Assembly: GCA_937890485.1 (NCBI GenBank)
Contig: CALBXN010000178.1
Span: 1-12,905, forward strand
Reading direction: 5' to 3'
Length of the DNA: 12,905 bases
Source of the DNA: an uncultured Treponema sp.
GTDB taxonomy: Bacteria; Spirochaetota; Spirochaetia; Treponematales; Treponemataceae
Both the position numbers and the translations under genes were made by a program. Position 1 is the stretch's first letter. The number at the start of each line of letters is the position of its first letter. Below, one piece after another: positions 7,109 through 12,905 of the stretch. The notes below the pieces were generated by a model. That model was given only the letters and a program-made list of their open reading frames with translations, made no database searches and was not told the origin of the DNA.

Positions 7109-7849
7109 ATGGCTAAGAATAAAACTGCAATTAGTTCTTATGTTGTTAAAGAACGACTTCAACAAATTTTCTTATATGTTTGGTTGTCATTAGCATGTAT
7201 TATTGTTTTAGTGCCAATTCTTTGGATGGTTTCAGCATCATTTACTAAAGGACGTTTGCTTGAAGGTGTACCACTATTACCAGATCCAAGTAAGTTTTCA
7301 TTAGAACACTTTCAGTATTTGTTTACTTATAAATCATCAACAGATGCTATTGCTTCAGACTTTATTCTTTCATTCTTGAGAACATTGTCTGTTGCAGTAA
7401 TAACAACAGTTGGTATTGTAATCATTTCTGCTATGACAGGTTACGTATTCTCACGTTTCCGTTTTGCTGGAAAGAAACAGATGCTTCTTGTTATGATGCT
7501 TTTGCAAATGTTCCCTTCTTTCATGGGTATGCTTGCATTGTTCATGATGTTCAGAAGTTTCGGTTGGTTAAACAATCCATTGTATTTGTCTTTGATTTAT
7601 ATCGCAGGTAGTATCCCAACAAATACTTACTTGTTACGAGGTTACTTGCGTGGTATTCCAATGTCTATTGACGAAGCTGCAACTATCGATGGTGCAACTC
7701 AGACACAAATCTTTATCAAATTGATTTTGCCTTTGTCAAAACCTATGATTGGATTCGTTGCTGTAAGTGCTTTCATGTCACCATGGATGGACTATATGCT
7801 TCCTCAACAGTTGTTGAATATTCCTTTGCAAGTTCTGGGTTATGTGTAA
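7109..7849 (+). CDS. malG: maltodextrin ABC transporter permease MalG, truncated and fused to unrelated sequence
   Basis: This is the second permease of the importer. The ATG at 7109-7111 is one base after the malF stop; an earlier in-frame ATG at 7043 lies inside malF and is less likely. Residues 1-230 are normal MalG: a first helix (about 20-43), helices around 88-115 and 124-150, and the EAA loop EAATIDGATQTQIFIKLILPLSKP (189-212), then AFMSPWMDYMLP (221-232). From about residue 233 the expected end, including the last transmembrane helix and C-terminal tail (roughly 45 residues), is missing. It is replaced by about 14 residues ending at a stop, and this replacement is antisense to the ABC ATPase gene on the other strand. 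As drawn the protein would lack its final helix and probably not assemble. The break is best explained by a contig join. Confidence 0.85.
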   Translation: MAKNKTAISSYVVKERLQQIFLYVWLSLACIIVLVPILWMVSASFTKGRLLEGVPLLPDPSKFSLEHFQYLFTYKSSTDAIASDFILSFLRTLSVAVITTVGIVIISAMTGYVFSRFRFAGKKQMLLVMMLLQMFPSFMGMLALFMMFRSFGWLNNPLYLSLIYIAGSIPTNTYLLRGYLRGIPMSIDEAATIDGATQTQIFIKLILPLSKPMIGFVAVSAFMSPWMDYMLPQQLLNIPLQVLGYV

Positions 7850-8435
7850 CCATAATTACTAATCGGTCTTTAGCAACTTCTTTTAATAGTTCCATAATTT
7901 GCGTACTAGTTTTTGAATCAAGGGCTCCTGTTGGTTCATCAGCTAATAAGATATCTGGATTATTAACAAGTGCACGAGCAATTGCTACTCTTTGCATTTG
8001 ACCACCAGATAATTGATTTGGTCTTTTTTTGATATGATCTTCTAAACCGACTTCTTTTAAAGCTTGAAGAGCTTTTTTTCTTCTTTGAGTTTTTGAAACA
8101 CCAGATAAAGTTAGAGCTAATTCAACATTGGCTAAAATGTTTTGATGTGGAATTAAATTATAACTTTGAAAAACAAAGCCAATACTATGATTTCTATAGG
8201 TATCCCAATCTCTATCAGTATATTTTTTAGTACTTATTCCATTAATTATTAAATCTCCTGAGGTATATTTATCTAATCCACCAATAATATTTAATAAAGT
8301 TGTTTTACCACTACCAGATGGACCAAGTATTGAGACAAATTCATTTTCACGAAAACTAATACTTACTTTATCTAGAGCAGTTTGTTTAAAATCTTCAGAT
8401 TCATAAACTTTACTTATCTTTTTTATTTCTAACAT
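7783..8435 (-). CDS. MacB/LolD-type ABC transporter ATP-binding protein, 3'-truncated
   Basis: This is the ATPase of an export or lipoprotein/antimicrobial-peptide type transporter that works with FtsX-like permeases; it is not a sugar-importer MalK. Walker A GPSGSGKT (38-45), Q-loop Gln90 in VFQSYNLIP, signature LSGGQ (142-146), Walker B ILLADEPTGALD (162-173) and H-loop His198 are all present. The start at 8433-8435 is fixed by AGGAGG at 8442-8447. Native sequence ends near residue 207 (EYST). The last 13 residues are the antisense of malG, and the expected end of the ATPase (about 15-20 residues) is missing. In low-GC Firmicutes this subfamily is often fused to a large FtsX/MacB permease, so a permease domain may also have been lost. 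Promoter and ribosome site look intact. Sequence style suggests Bacilli or Mycoplasmatota rather than the spirochete of the left part. Confidence 0.88.
7798..7822. other. junction 1: malG and the ABC ATPase gene cut at the same point
   Basis: Plus-strand MalG similarity stops after MDYMLP (about 7804). Minus-strand ATPase similarity stops after HNPELAKEYST (about 7813), so two unrelated genes lose their 3' ends at the same place, facing each other. Base composition and codon use change here as well. A few bases (around GTTGTTGAAT) could belong to either gene, consistent with a short shared sequence at the join. No inverted repeat, target duplication or tRNA marks the spot. It is most likely an assembly chimera. 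Confidence 0.75.
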
Positions 8436-8492
8436 ATAGTTCCTCCTTTATATTTTTTGCTTATCATACTATTATATTTTTATTTCTATTTT

Positions 8493-8501
8493 ATTATAAC
8501 A
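8493..8501 (-). promoter_or_regulatory. candidate extended -10 promoter for the ABC ATPase gene
   Basis: On the minus strand TGT-TATAAT (8501 down to 8493) forms an extended -10 element about 58 bases before the ATG. No good -35 box is seen, which is usual for extended -10 promoters. A second TATAAT (8476 down to 8471) lies nearer the gene. The whole divergent region 8448-8569 is extremely AT-rich, so chance matches are likely. Confidence 0.35.
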
Positions 8502-8580
8502 TATTTATTTTTCGATATTTAATTAATATTGAAAATTATTTATTTTTATATTAAACTATTTTTAATTTTAGGAGTGTTTT

Positions 8581-9102
8581 ATGAGAAATAGAAAATTGAA
8601 TCAAAAAGAAATTGATGCTATTAATTTATTTATGAGTAATATTTGTGATATAGATATTGTTGAAGGTGTATATATTGTACCTTACTTGGATACTTTTAAT
8701 AGAAAACAAGGTGTTAGAGTTATTACTATTTATAATACTGAATCTGATTATTTAAGGGAATTAAATGGTAATAATCAAGGCCTTACTGAACTTGATTATA
8801 CTAATCTTCATACGACTGTTACAAATTATAATGGATTTTTCCAAAATACAACAGGATTATCTTTTTTTGCCAATGATAGAAAAAACTACCGTTATAGCGA
8901 AGAGTTAAGTCATGCTAAAAAAATGTCATTTCAATCTTTAGTTAGTGGAACTATTTTATTTGATAGGTTTGGAGATATTGAAAAGACAAGATTTAAAGCA
9001 TTTAATCATGTTCGTCCCTTTAAAGAGGCAATTCAGTTAAGAAACGTTGATAAGATTCTTCCAACAAATGAAGCTATTCAATATCAAAAAAATATTGACT
9101 AA
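8581..9102 (+). CDS. hypothetical protein, 173 residues
   Basis: I do not recognise this protein. The start is supported by AGGAG (8570-8574) six bases before the ATG, and a clear terminator follows. It has no signal peptide or membrane helix and should be soluble. An N-terminal helix (about 5-19) is followed by a hydrophobic beta-like stretch, IVEGVYIVPYLDTF, and RKQGVRVITIYN (to about 52), then a polar middle. Near the C-terminus is VSGTILFDRFGDIEKT (residues 121-136). The alternation of strands and the GTILFDR segment are loosely reminiscent of nucleotidyltransferase-like folds, but the usual GSxxxxxxxDxD motif is not visible, so no function is assigned. It is divergent from the ATPase gene and convergent with the wall protein. 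Codon use is strongly AT-biased, like its neighbours. Confidence 0.75.
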   Translation: MRNRKLNQKEIDAINLFMSNICDIDIVEGVYIVPYLDTFNRKQGVRVITIYNTESDYLRELNGNNQGLTELDYTNLHTTVTNYNGFFQNTTGLSFFANDRKNYRYSEELSHAKKMSFQSLVSGTILFDRFGDIEKTRFKAFNHVRPFKEAIQLRNVDKILPTNEAIQYQKNID

Positions 9103-9138
9103 TTATTTTAATAATTTATTTTTTATAAAAAGATAATT

Positions 9139-9162
9139 GCTACTGCTAAGTAGCTTTTTTTT
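9139..9162 (+). terminator. Rho-independent terminator of the 173-residue protein gene
   Basis: A 6-bp perfect stem (GCTACT / AGTAGC) with loop GCTA is followed directly by eight T residues (9155-9162). It starts 36 bases after the stop codon. Confidence 0.8.
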
Positions 9163-9167
9163 CATAG

Positions 9168-9193
9168 AAAAAAGAGAATAAGTCTCTTATTCT
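9168..9193 (-). terminator. Rho-independent terminator of the large wall-protein gene
   Basis: Read on the minus strand, an 8-bp stem (AGAATAAG / CTTATTCT, arms 9186-9193 and 9175-9182) with a 3-base loop is followed by a short U-rich tract from the A-run at 9168-9173. The left arm overlaps the last two codons and the stop codon of the gene. Together with the plus-strand terminator it separates the convergent pair within about 55 bases. Confidence 0.6.
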
Positions 9194-12100
9194 ACAATTA
9201 ATTCTATTCTATTTAATCTTTCTTTATTTAAAGATACTATATATTTTTTATTATTAATTGTTGCTTCTGCTTTATTAATACTTCCAAAGATATCATTTAT
9301 TTCACCATAATCTTCAGAATCAGTTGTTTTTGTGTATACAACCATTGAATATGTACCTTTAGGTAAATCTTTAACATCAACAGTTTTATTATACCAAGCA
9401 TATTCTTTACTCTTATTGTCAGTTGAAGTAACTGCATAACTTCCATCTTTGGTACTTCCTAAATCATATGTATATCTTTGATAAGTTGTCGTATTTTCTA
9501 AAATAAGTTTTCTAGTTATTTTAGTTGAATCATTATAAGTACCATCATAATTATATGAAGTTCCAATTAGTTTTAGTTTTCCATCTACAAATTTAATATC
9601 ATCATAGTTATTAATCATATTTCTAAATGTATTAGATGTTTTTGTTGTTATTAAATTACCTTTTCTAATATTTAGCTCTATTTTCTTAGTTTTTAATGAT
9701 AATTGTACTTTAAAGTTATAACCATTTGTAGAATCTTCTTTTCTTCTATCAATTGATTTATTAAATAAATTTGTTACTTCTTCCTCAGCGTAATAATCAT
9801 TTTTAATAGTTTTCATATATAGATCATAATCTCCTGCTGGAATAGTACTTAAATCTATATCTCCTTTAAACCATGATAAATTGTAATCATATCCATTATC
9901 AGTACCTAAGGCATATGGAACATTTTTAGTCCATTTAGCTACTTCTATTGAGTATTCTTTTTTAGTATTTTTTTCTTTTAAAATCAAATAATACTCTGCG
10001 TTTTCATCATCATTTTGAGTATTTAAAATAATTAAATAACCACTAATTGTATATTTTTTAGATGTAGTATTCCAACTTAGACCATTTAAGTAAAATTCAC
10101 CATCTTTTTTAGTAAGATTTCTTTCAATAACAGTTACTTTAATTTCTTTAGTTACAGAATTTTTAAAGCTATCTGTTACTTTATAAATCACTTTGTATTC
10201 TCCTACTTTGTTTATATTTACAGTATTTTCTACTACTTCTATTTTTTCTATTTTCCCGTCTTCTGCGTCTGTTGCGGTAACATTTTTTAGTGGATTAAAA
10301 CTTTCTCCTCTAGCAATCTTTTTATCAGTGGCATTAATTACTGGTAATTGATTTTCTACTACGGTTACTTTTATTGTTTTAGTAACTGATTGATTGTAAC
10401 TATCTGTTACTTTATAAGTTATTTTGTATGTTCCTACTACTTTATTGTTAACGGTATTTTCAATTACTTCTATTTTTTCTATTTTACCATCTTCAGTATC
10501 ATTAGCTGTTACATTAGTCAATGGATTAAATGAAATTCCTTGAGTAATTATTTTATCAGTAGCAGTAATTGTTGGTTTTTTATTTTCAGTTACTGTAACA
10601 TTTATTGTTTTTGTTGTAGATTTATTTTTTGAGTCTGTTACTTTATATGTAATAGTATATTTACCAACTTTATTAATATTTACTGTTGATGATTCTACAA
10701 TTACTTTTTTAGTAATATCTCCATCTTCTTTATCAGTAGCAGTTACGCCTTCTAGTTCATTTAATTTCGTTCCTTGAATAATTTTTTTATCCACAGCATT
10801 TATTGTTGGTGCTTTGTTTTCCACAGTTACTGTGGATAAAGTTATTTTAACTCCTGGTGCTTCTGAAAGTGTCCAACCATATGAATTCGAATTACCTGTT
10901 AAATTTACTGGAACTTTATACCATAAGTCTTCTCCTACTTGTTTTTCTTCTAAAACTGGAACATAGGAATTTGTATATTGACCACTTATTAAAGTAGCTT
11001 TTGTATCTTCCGTTGTTGAGTTTACCCATGTATATTGATTACCTGATACATCTACCTTTACATGTCCATATTTTGAAGTAATAAAATCTAGCGAATCAGC
11101 ACTTACCCAATGTTTTTGGTCATACCAGTAATTTGAAGTTATTAAATATGATATTGGTTTATTATCTTGTAGTGCAGTAGCATATACCATGACATATTTA
11201 TCTTTTAAGACTTTTGTTCCTTGTTTACTTTGTAATGACGAATCATAATAATATTCTGCATCCTTTACTGTTTGAGCAACTTTTGGTTCTAGTATTAAAT
11301 TTTTATCATATAAATCATATTCATAATCATGATCGTGATATTCAGTTACATCATTTGGTGATATATAACCATTTTTACCTTCGTTAATCTTTTTTACATA
11401 ACTTGATGGAAGATAAACTACTCCTTCCCAATTGTAGTTGCCATTTTCTATTTCTTTAAAATTTGCATCAATATTTAAATCACTTACGACTTTGTACCAA
11501 ATTTTAGAACCATTTACTTCTTCGCCTTCTTTTTCACCAATAATGACTACTGCATCTTCTTTTTCAGGATATGTATAAACTTCATGAGATTTTGTTGTGG
11601 CATCACTCATTGCGGTAACGACATCAGTCACAACTCCAAGTTGATAGAAATTATAGTCTTGAAGACCTTTGGCTTTATCTAGCGAATAATAATTAGCAGC
11701 CATTTTTTCACTCCAGTATGTATCTGATGCATAATTGACATTCATACCTAAACCCTTATCACCAAACTGAGGTCCAAAATAACGCCAATCACGTGGATGA
11801 GCATAACCGTATGTAACATATTCATTTGCATATCCTAAAATACTACTAGCAAATGATGCATACCAAAATGCAGATTGTCCAGGACTTGAATCAACAGCAT
11901 TTAGTCCAAAACCATTATTTTTATTAATAGCTAAATCACTACGACCATGTGCTGTTTCATTACGACTTAAACTTAATGAAAGAATGGCATTAACTCCATA
12001 CTTTTCTTGAGCATGATAGAAAAATTGACCTTTTCCATAAAGTCTTGAACTACCATTTGCAGTTGCATTACCAAATGCATCTTGAGTAATTCCCATATTA

Positions 12101-12905
12101 TTTCTAATATATTCATCAATATTTAAACTAGAATATGTTGTCCTAGTATGATTTGATAAATACATATAATAGTTATAATATGGTTTATCTTTATTTACTG
12201 AGTTTTCATAGGTATTATTTTTATAATCCTTAATCATTGTTTTTAAATCAGTATAAAAATAATGACCATCATAACTATAATATGTTCCTGGTTCTAGCAT
12301 TGTTGGTTTTGGTCCAATTGTACTTCCAGCAGAACCTGTATATGTTTCTTGAATTTTAGCAACATAATTATGTCTTATATAATCTTTTGTTACTGTATAA
12401 CTACTTGTTGATTTTACCCATGTTAGAGGTACTACTTCATATGCTTCTTGCGAAATCCAACAGTCACTGTTAGCAATTCTTACCTTTGCAGACCAAACAT
12501 TTTTTGTCGAATATACCGTATCAAGTAACGCCGCATCTACTCCACCATATAGTGAGCCAGTATCCATATAAGTATAACGATATGTATTCATATCACTTGT
12601 ACGATAAAAGTAAGTTAGTGTCGTTGGATTAACGCTTAAATCAAGTAGCCCAACATTAACATCTAATAATTGATAATTGTTCAATGCTTGAAATAAATCA
12701 ACGGCATAAAATTTGCTGTCACGCGTGGTAGACTGTGGGATTTCTTCAAAACATGCAAATAGCATGTTGGAGAGCAAGTGATTGGCAAGGGCACGATTCT
12801 TCTCTGACACGGAAAAGGAAAGTGCGCTGGCTAATTGGGATAAAAAAGCATGCTGAATTCCAGAAAGTTTCTTTTCTACAAAGGGTGTGGCAAGAATTTT
12901 ATCTG
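9187..12905 (-). CDS. large cell-wall glucosaminidase with Ig-like and C-terminal repeats; N-terminus replaced by foreign sequence
   Basis: This is probably a secreted surface autolysin that cuts the N-acetylglucosamine-containing glycan of peptidoglycan. Residue numbers here count from base 12810. Segments in order are: a beta-rich SH3-like region (about 50-135); a linker; a glucosaminidase domain (about 225-400) with likely catalytic Glu285 in SRNETAHG, then GFGLNAVDSSP; further SH3-like segments (about 410-655); three DUF5011-type Ig repeats (about 664-896); and two copies of an unrecognised beta-rich module (about 904-1053 and 1070-1207). The frame is open to the right edge. The GTG at 12808-12810 is not a convincing start: it has no ribosome site, and codon and base usage change near residue 45. 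The native signal peptide is missing. There is no LPXTG or C-terminal membrane anchor, so wall attachment would be through the repeats. Domain calls come from reading motifs only. Confidence 0.8.
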   Translation of the reverse strand, partial: DKILATPFVEKKLSGIQHAFLSQLASALSFSVSEKNRALANHLLSNMLFACFEEIPQSTTRDSKFYAVDLFQALNNYQLLDVNVGLLDLSVNPTTLTYFYRTSDMNTYRYTYMDTGSLYGGVDAALLDTVYSTKNVWSAKVRIANSDCWISQEAYEVVPLTWVKSTSSYTVTKDYIRHNYVAKIQETYTGSAGSTIGPKPTMLEPGTYYSYDGHYFYTDLKTMIKDYKNNTYENSVNKDKPYYNYYMYLSNHTRTTYSSLNIDEYIRNNMGITQDAFGNATANGSSRLYGKGQFFYHAQEKYGVNAILSLSLSRNETAHGRSDLAINKNNGFGLNAVDSSPGQSAFWYASFASSILGYANEYVTYGYAHPRDWRYFGPQFGDKGLGMNVNYASDTYWSEKMAANYYSLDKAKGLQDYNFYQLGVVTDVVTAMSDATTKSHEVYTYPEKEDAVVIIGEKEGEEVNGSKIWYKVVSDLNIDANFKEIENGNYNWEGVVYLPSSYVKKINEGKNGYISPNDVTEYHDHDYEYDLYDKNLILEPKVAQTVKDAEYYYDSSLQSKQGTKVLKDKYVMVYATALQDNKPISYLITSNYWYDQKHWVSADSLDFITSKYGHVKVDVSGNQYTWVNSTTEDTKATLISGQYTNSYVPVLEEKQVGEDLWYKVPVNLTGNSNSYGWTLSEAPGVKITLSTVTVENKAPTINAVDKKIIQGTKLNELEGVTATDKEDGDITKKVIVESSTVNINKVGKYTITYKVTDSKNKSTTKTINVTVTENKKPTITATDKIITQGISFNPLTNVTANDTEDGKIEKIEVIENTVNNKVVGTYKITYKVTDSYNQSVTKTIKVTVVENQLPVINATDKKIARGESFNPLKNVTATDAEDGKIEKIEVVENTVNINKVGEYKVIYKVTDSFKNSVTKEIKVTVIERNLTKKDGEFYLNGLSWNTTSKKYTISGYLIILNTQNDDENAEYYLILKEKNTKKEYSIEVAKWTKNVPYALGTDNGYDYNLSWFKGDIDLSTIPAGDYDLYMKTIKNDYYAEEEVTNLFNKSIDRRKEDSTNGYNFKVQLSLKTKKIELNIRKGNLITTKTSNTFRNMINNYDDIKFVDGKLKLIGTSYNYDGTYNDSTKITRKLILENTTTYQRYTYDLGSTKDGSYAVTSTDNKSKEYAWYNKTVDVKDLPKGTYSMVVYTKTTDSEDYGEINDIFGSINKAEATINNKKYIVSLNKERLNRIELIVE
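9190..10101 (-). repeat. two divergent copies of an unrecognised C-terminal module
   Basis: Residues about 904-1053 and 1070-1207 align by eye. Both begin F-x-(L/V)-(N/D)-G, continue into a K-x-x-I-x-G strand and a (Y)YL-or-KLILE strand, then have a W or Y followed by an acidic aspartate-rich turn, (I/L)-P-x-G-(D/T)-Y-x-(L/M), an (L/I)F-x-(K/S)-I segment, and close with a hydrophobic strand ending (K/R)-(K/R/N)-IEL. The match is at protein level only. The fold is probably a beta sandwich; function is unknown. Confidence 0.6.
10123..10821 (-). repeat. three tandem DUF5011-type Ig-like repeats
   Basis: Three copies of 76-79 residues lie at 10585-10821, 10351-10581 and 10123-10350. Each carries P-x-I-x-A-x-DK...G near the start, T(A/N)xDxEDG in the middle, and VG-Y-x-(I/V)-x-YKVTDS...VTV at the end. 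Copies 2 and 3 are closest, sharing EDGKIEKIEV and ENTVN. Such domains form stalks or bind glycans on Gram-positive surfaces. The DNA repeats could also mislead assembly here. Confidence 0.75.
11611..12138 (-). other. glucosaminidase (LytG/FlgJ-like) domain region
   Basis: The region encodes residues 225-400. It shows the lysozyme-like pattern with YGVNAILSLSLSRNETAHG (Glu285 as general acid), the NNGFGLNAVDSSP loop and an aromatic run ending YFGPQFGDKG. The domain is preceded by residues resembling the IDEYIRNNMG and FFYHAQEKYG helices found before this domain in related proteins. Activity is inferred from the family. Confidence 0.7.
12660..12700. other. junction 2: change of composition and protein style inside an open frame
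   Basis: To the right of this point the minus-strand codons are more often C- or G-ending (gcc, ccc, tcc, agc) and the hand-counted GC is about 43% over 12721-12900. To the left it is about 32% over 12541-12720 and lower further in. The encoded sequence changes from helical, cytosolic-looking (ALANHLLSNMLFACFEEI) to the beta-rich extracellular protein. The exact base cannot be fixed; QALNNYQ is near the break. Confidence 0.6.
12690..12905 (-). pseudogene. fragment of an unidentified helical protein, both ends missing
   Basis: The minus-strand frame is open from the right edge to the join. It encodes about 70 residues such as DKILATPFVEKKLSGIQHAF, LSNMLFACFEEIPQ and FYAVDLFQ. It is alpha-helical, with no signal peptide or membrane segment. 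The pattern is faintly like the linker before the C-terminal helix-turn-helix of AraC-family regulators, where the DNA-binding part would follow exactly where the join falls. That is a guess and no function is assigned. Confidence 0.4.

Noticed and set aside
7783..8435. The ABC ATPase as the MalK partner of MalEFG
   Set aside because: Its sequence is MacB/LolD type (ADEPTGALD, VFQSYNLIP, short single domain without the MalK regulatory C-terminus), it is on the opposite strand, and it lies beyond a sequence join.
10123..10821. CRISPR-like regularly spaced repeats
   Set aside because: The periodicity of about 230 bp comes from coding Ig-like protein repeats; there are no short identical repeats with unique spacers anywhere in the window.
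12808..12810. GTG as true start of the large wall protein
   Set aside because: No ribosome binding site, the frame is open further upstream to the window edge, and the sequence before about residue 45 does not belong with the rest.
7798..12905. A mobile element or genomic island inserted into malG
   Set aside because: No integrase, transposase, terminal repeats or target duplication is seen, and the missing end of malG does not resume within the window on either strand.

Overview
The window looks like three unrelated pieces of bacterial DNA joined end to end, with both joins inside coding sequence. No whole-genome or taxonomic search was possible, so organism names are inferences from protein style, codon use and base composition.

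Piece 1 (1 to about 7805) is moderately AT-rich and resembles a host-associated spirochete, probably Treponema-like. It begins with intergenic repeats: a small palindrome (18-38) and a 92-bp imperfect hairpin flanked by TA (161-252). Next come a minus-strand cysteine desulfurase and, divergently, a cytoplasmic type I pullulanase, followed by the maltodextrin ABC importer genes malE (periplasmic binding protein), malF and malG (permeases). Together these describe import of maltodextrins and removal of their alpha-1,6 branches. The energising ATPase (MalK/MsmK type) is not in the window. The cysteine desulfurase and pullulanase promoters sit so close to their start codons that both mRNAs are probably leaderless. 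malE has a strong promoter with a GCAA-N4-TTGC palindrome at the predicted start site. A hairpin between malE and malF probably reduces permease expression relative to the binding protein.

Piece 2 (about 7810 to about 12680) is much more AT-rich and resembles a low-GC gut Firmicute/Bacilli or Mycoplasmatota relative. It carries a minus-strand MacB/LolD-type ABC ATPase cut off at its 3' end, a divergent 173-codon gene of unknown function, and a very large minus-strand cell-wall protein. That protein has SH3-like segments, a glucosaminidase domain, three Ig-like (DUF5011-type) repeats and two copies of an uncharacterised C-terminal beta-rich module. Back-to-back terminators separate the last two genes.

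Piece 3 (about 12680 to 12905) is less AT-rich (about 43% GC by hand count of its last 180 bases, against about 32% in the preceding 180). It is a fragment of an unidentified helical protein on the minus strand, read in frame into the cell-wall protein.

The truncated malG is joined tail-to-tail with the truncated ATPase, and the N-terminus of the wall protein is replaced by foreign sequence. The simplest reading is a chimeric metagenomic contig rather than a natural operon or island. The strongest biological content lies within pieces 1 and 2, each taken separately.
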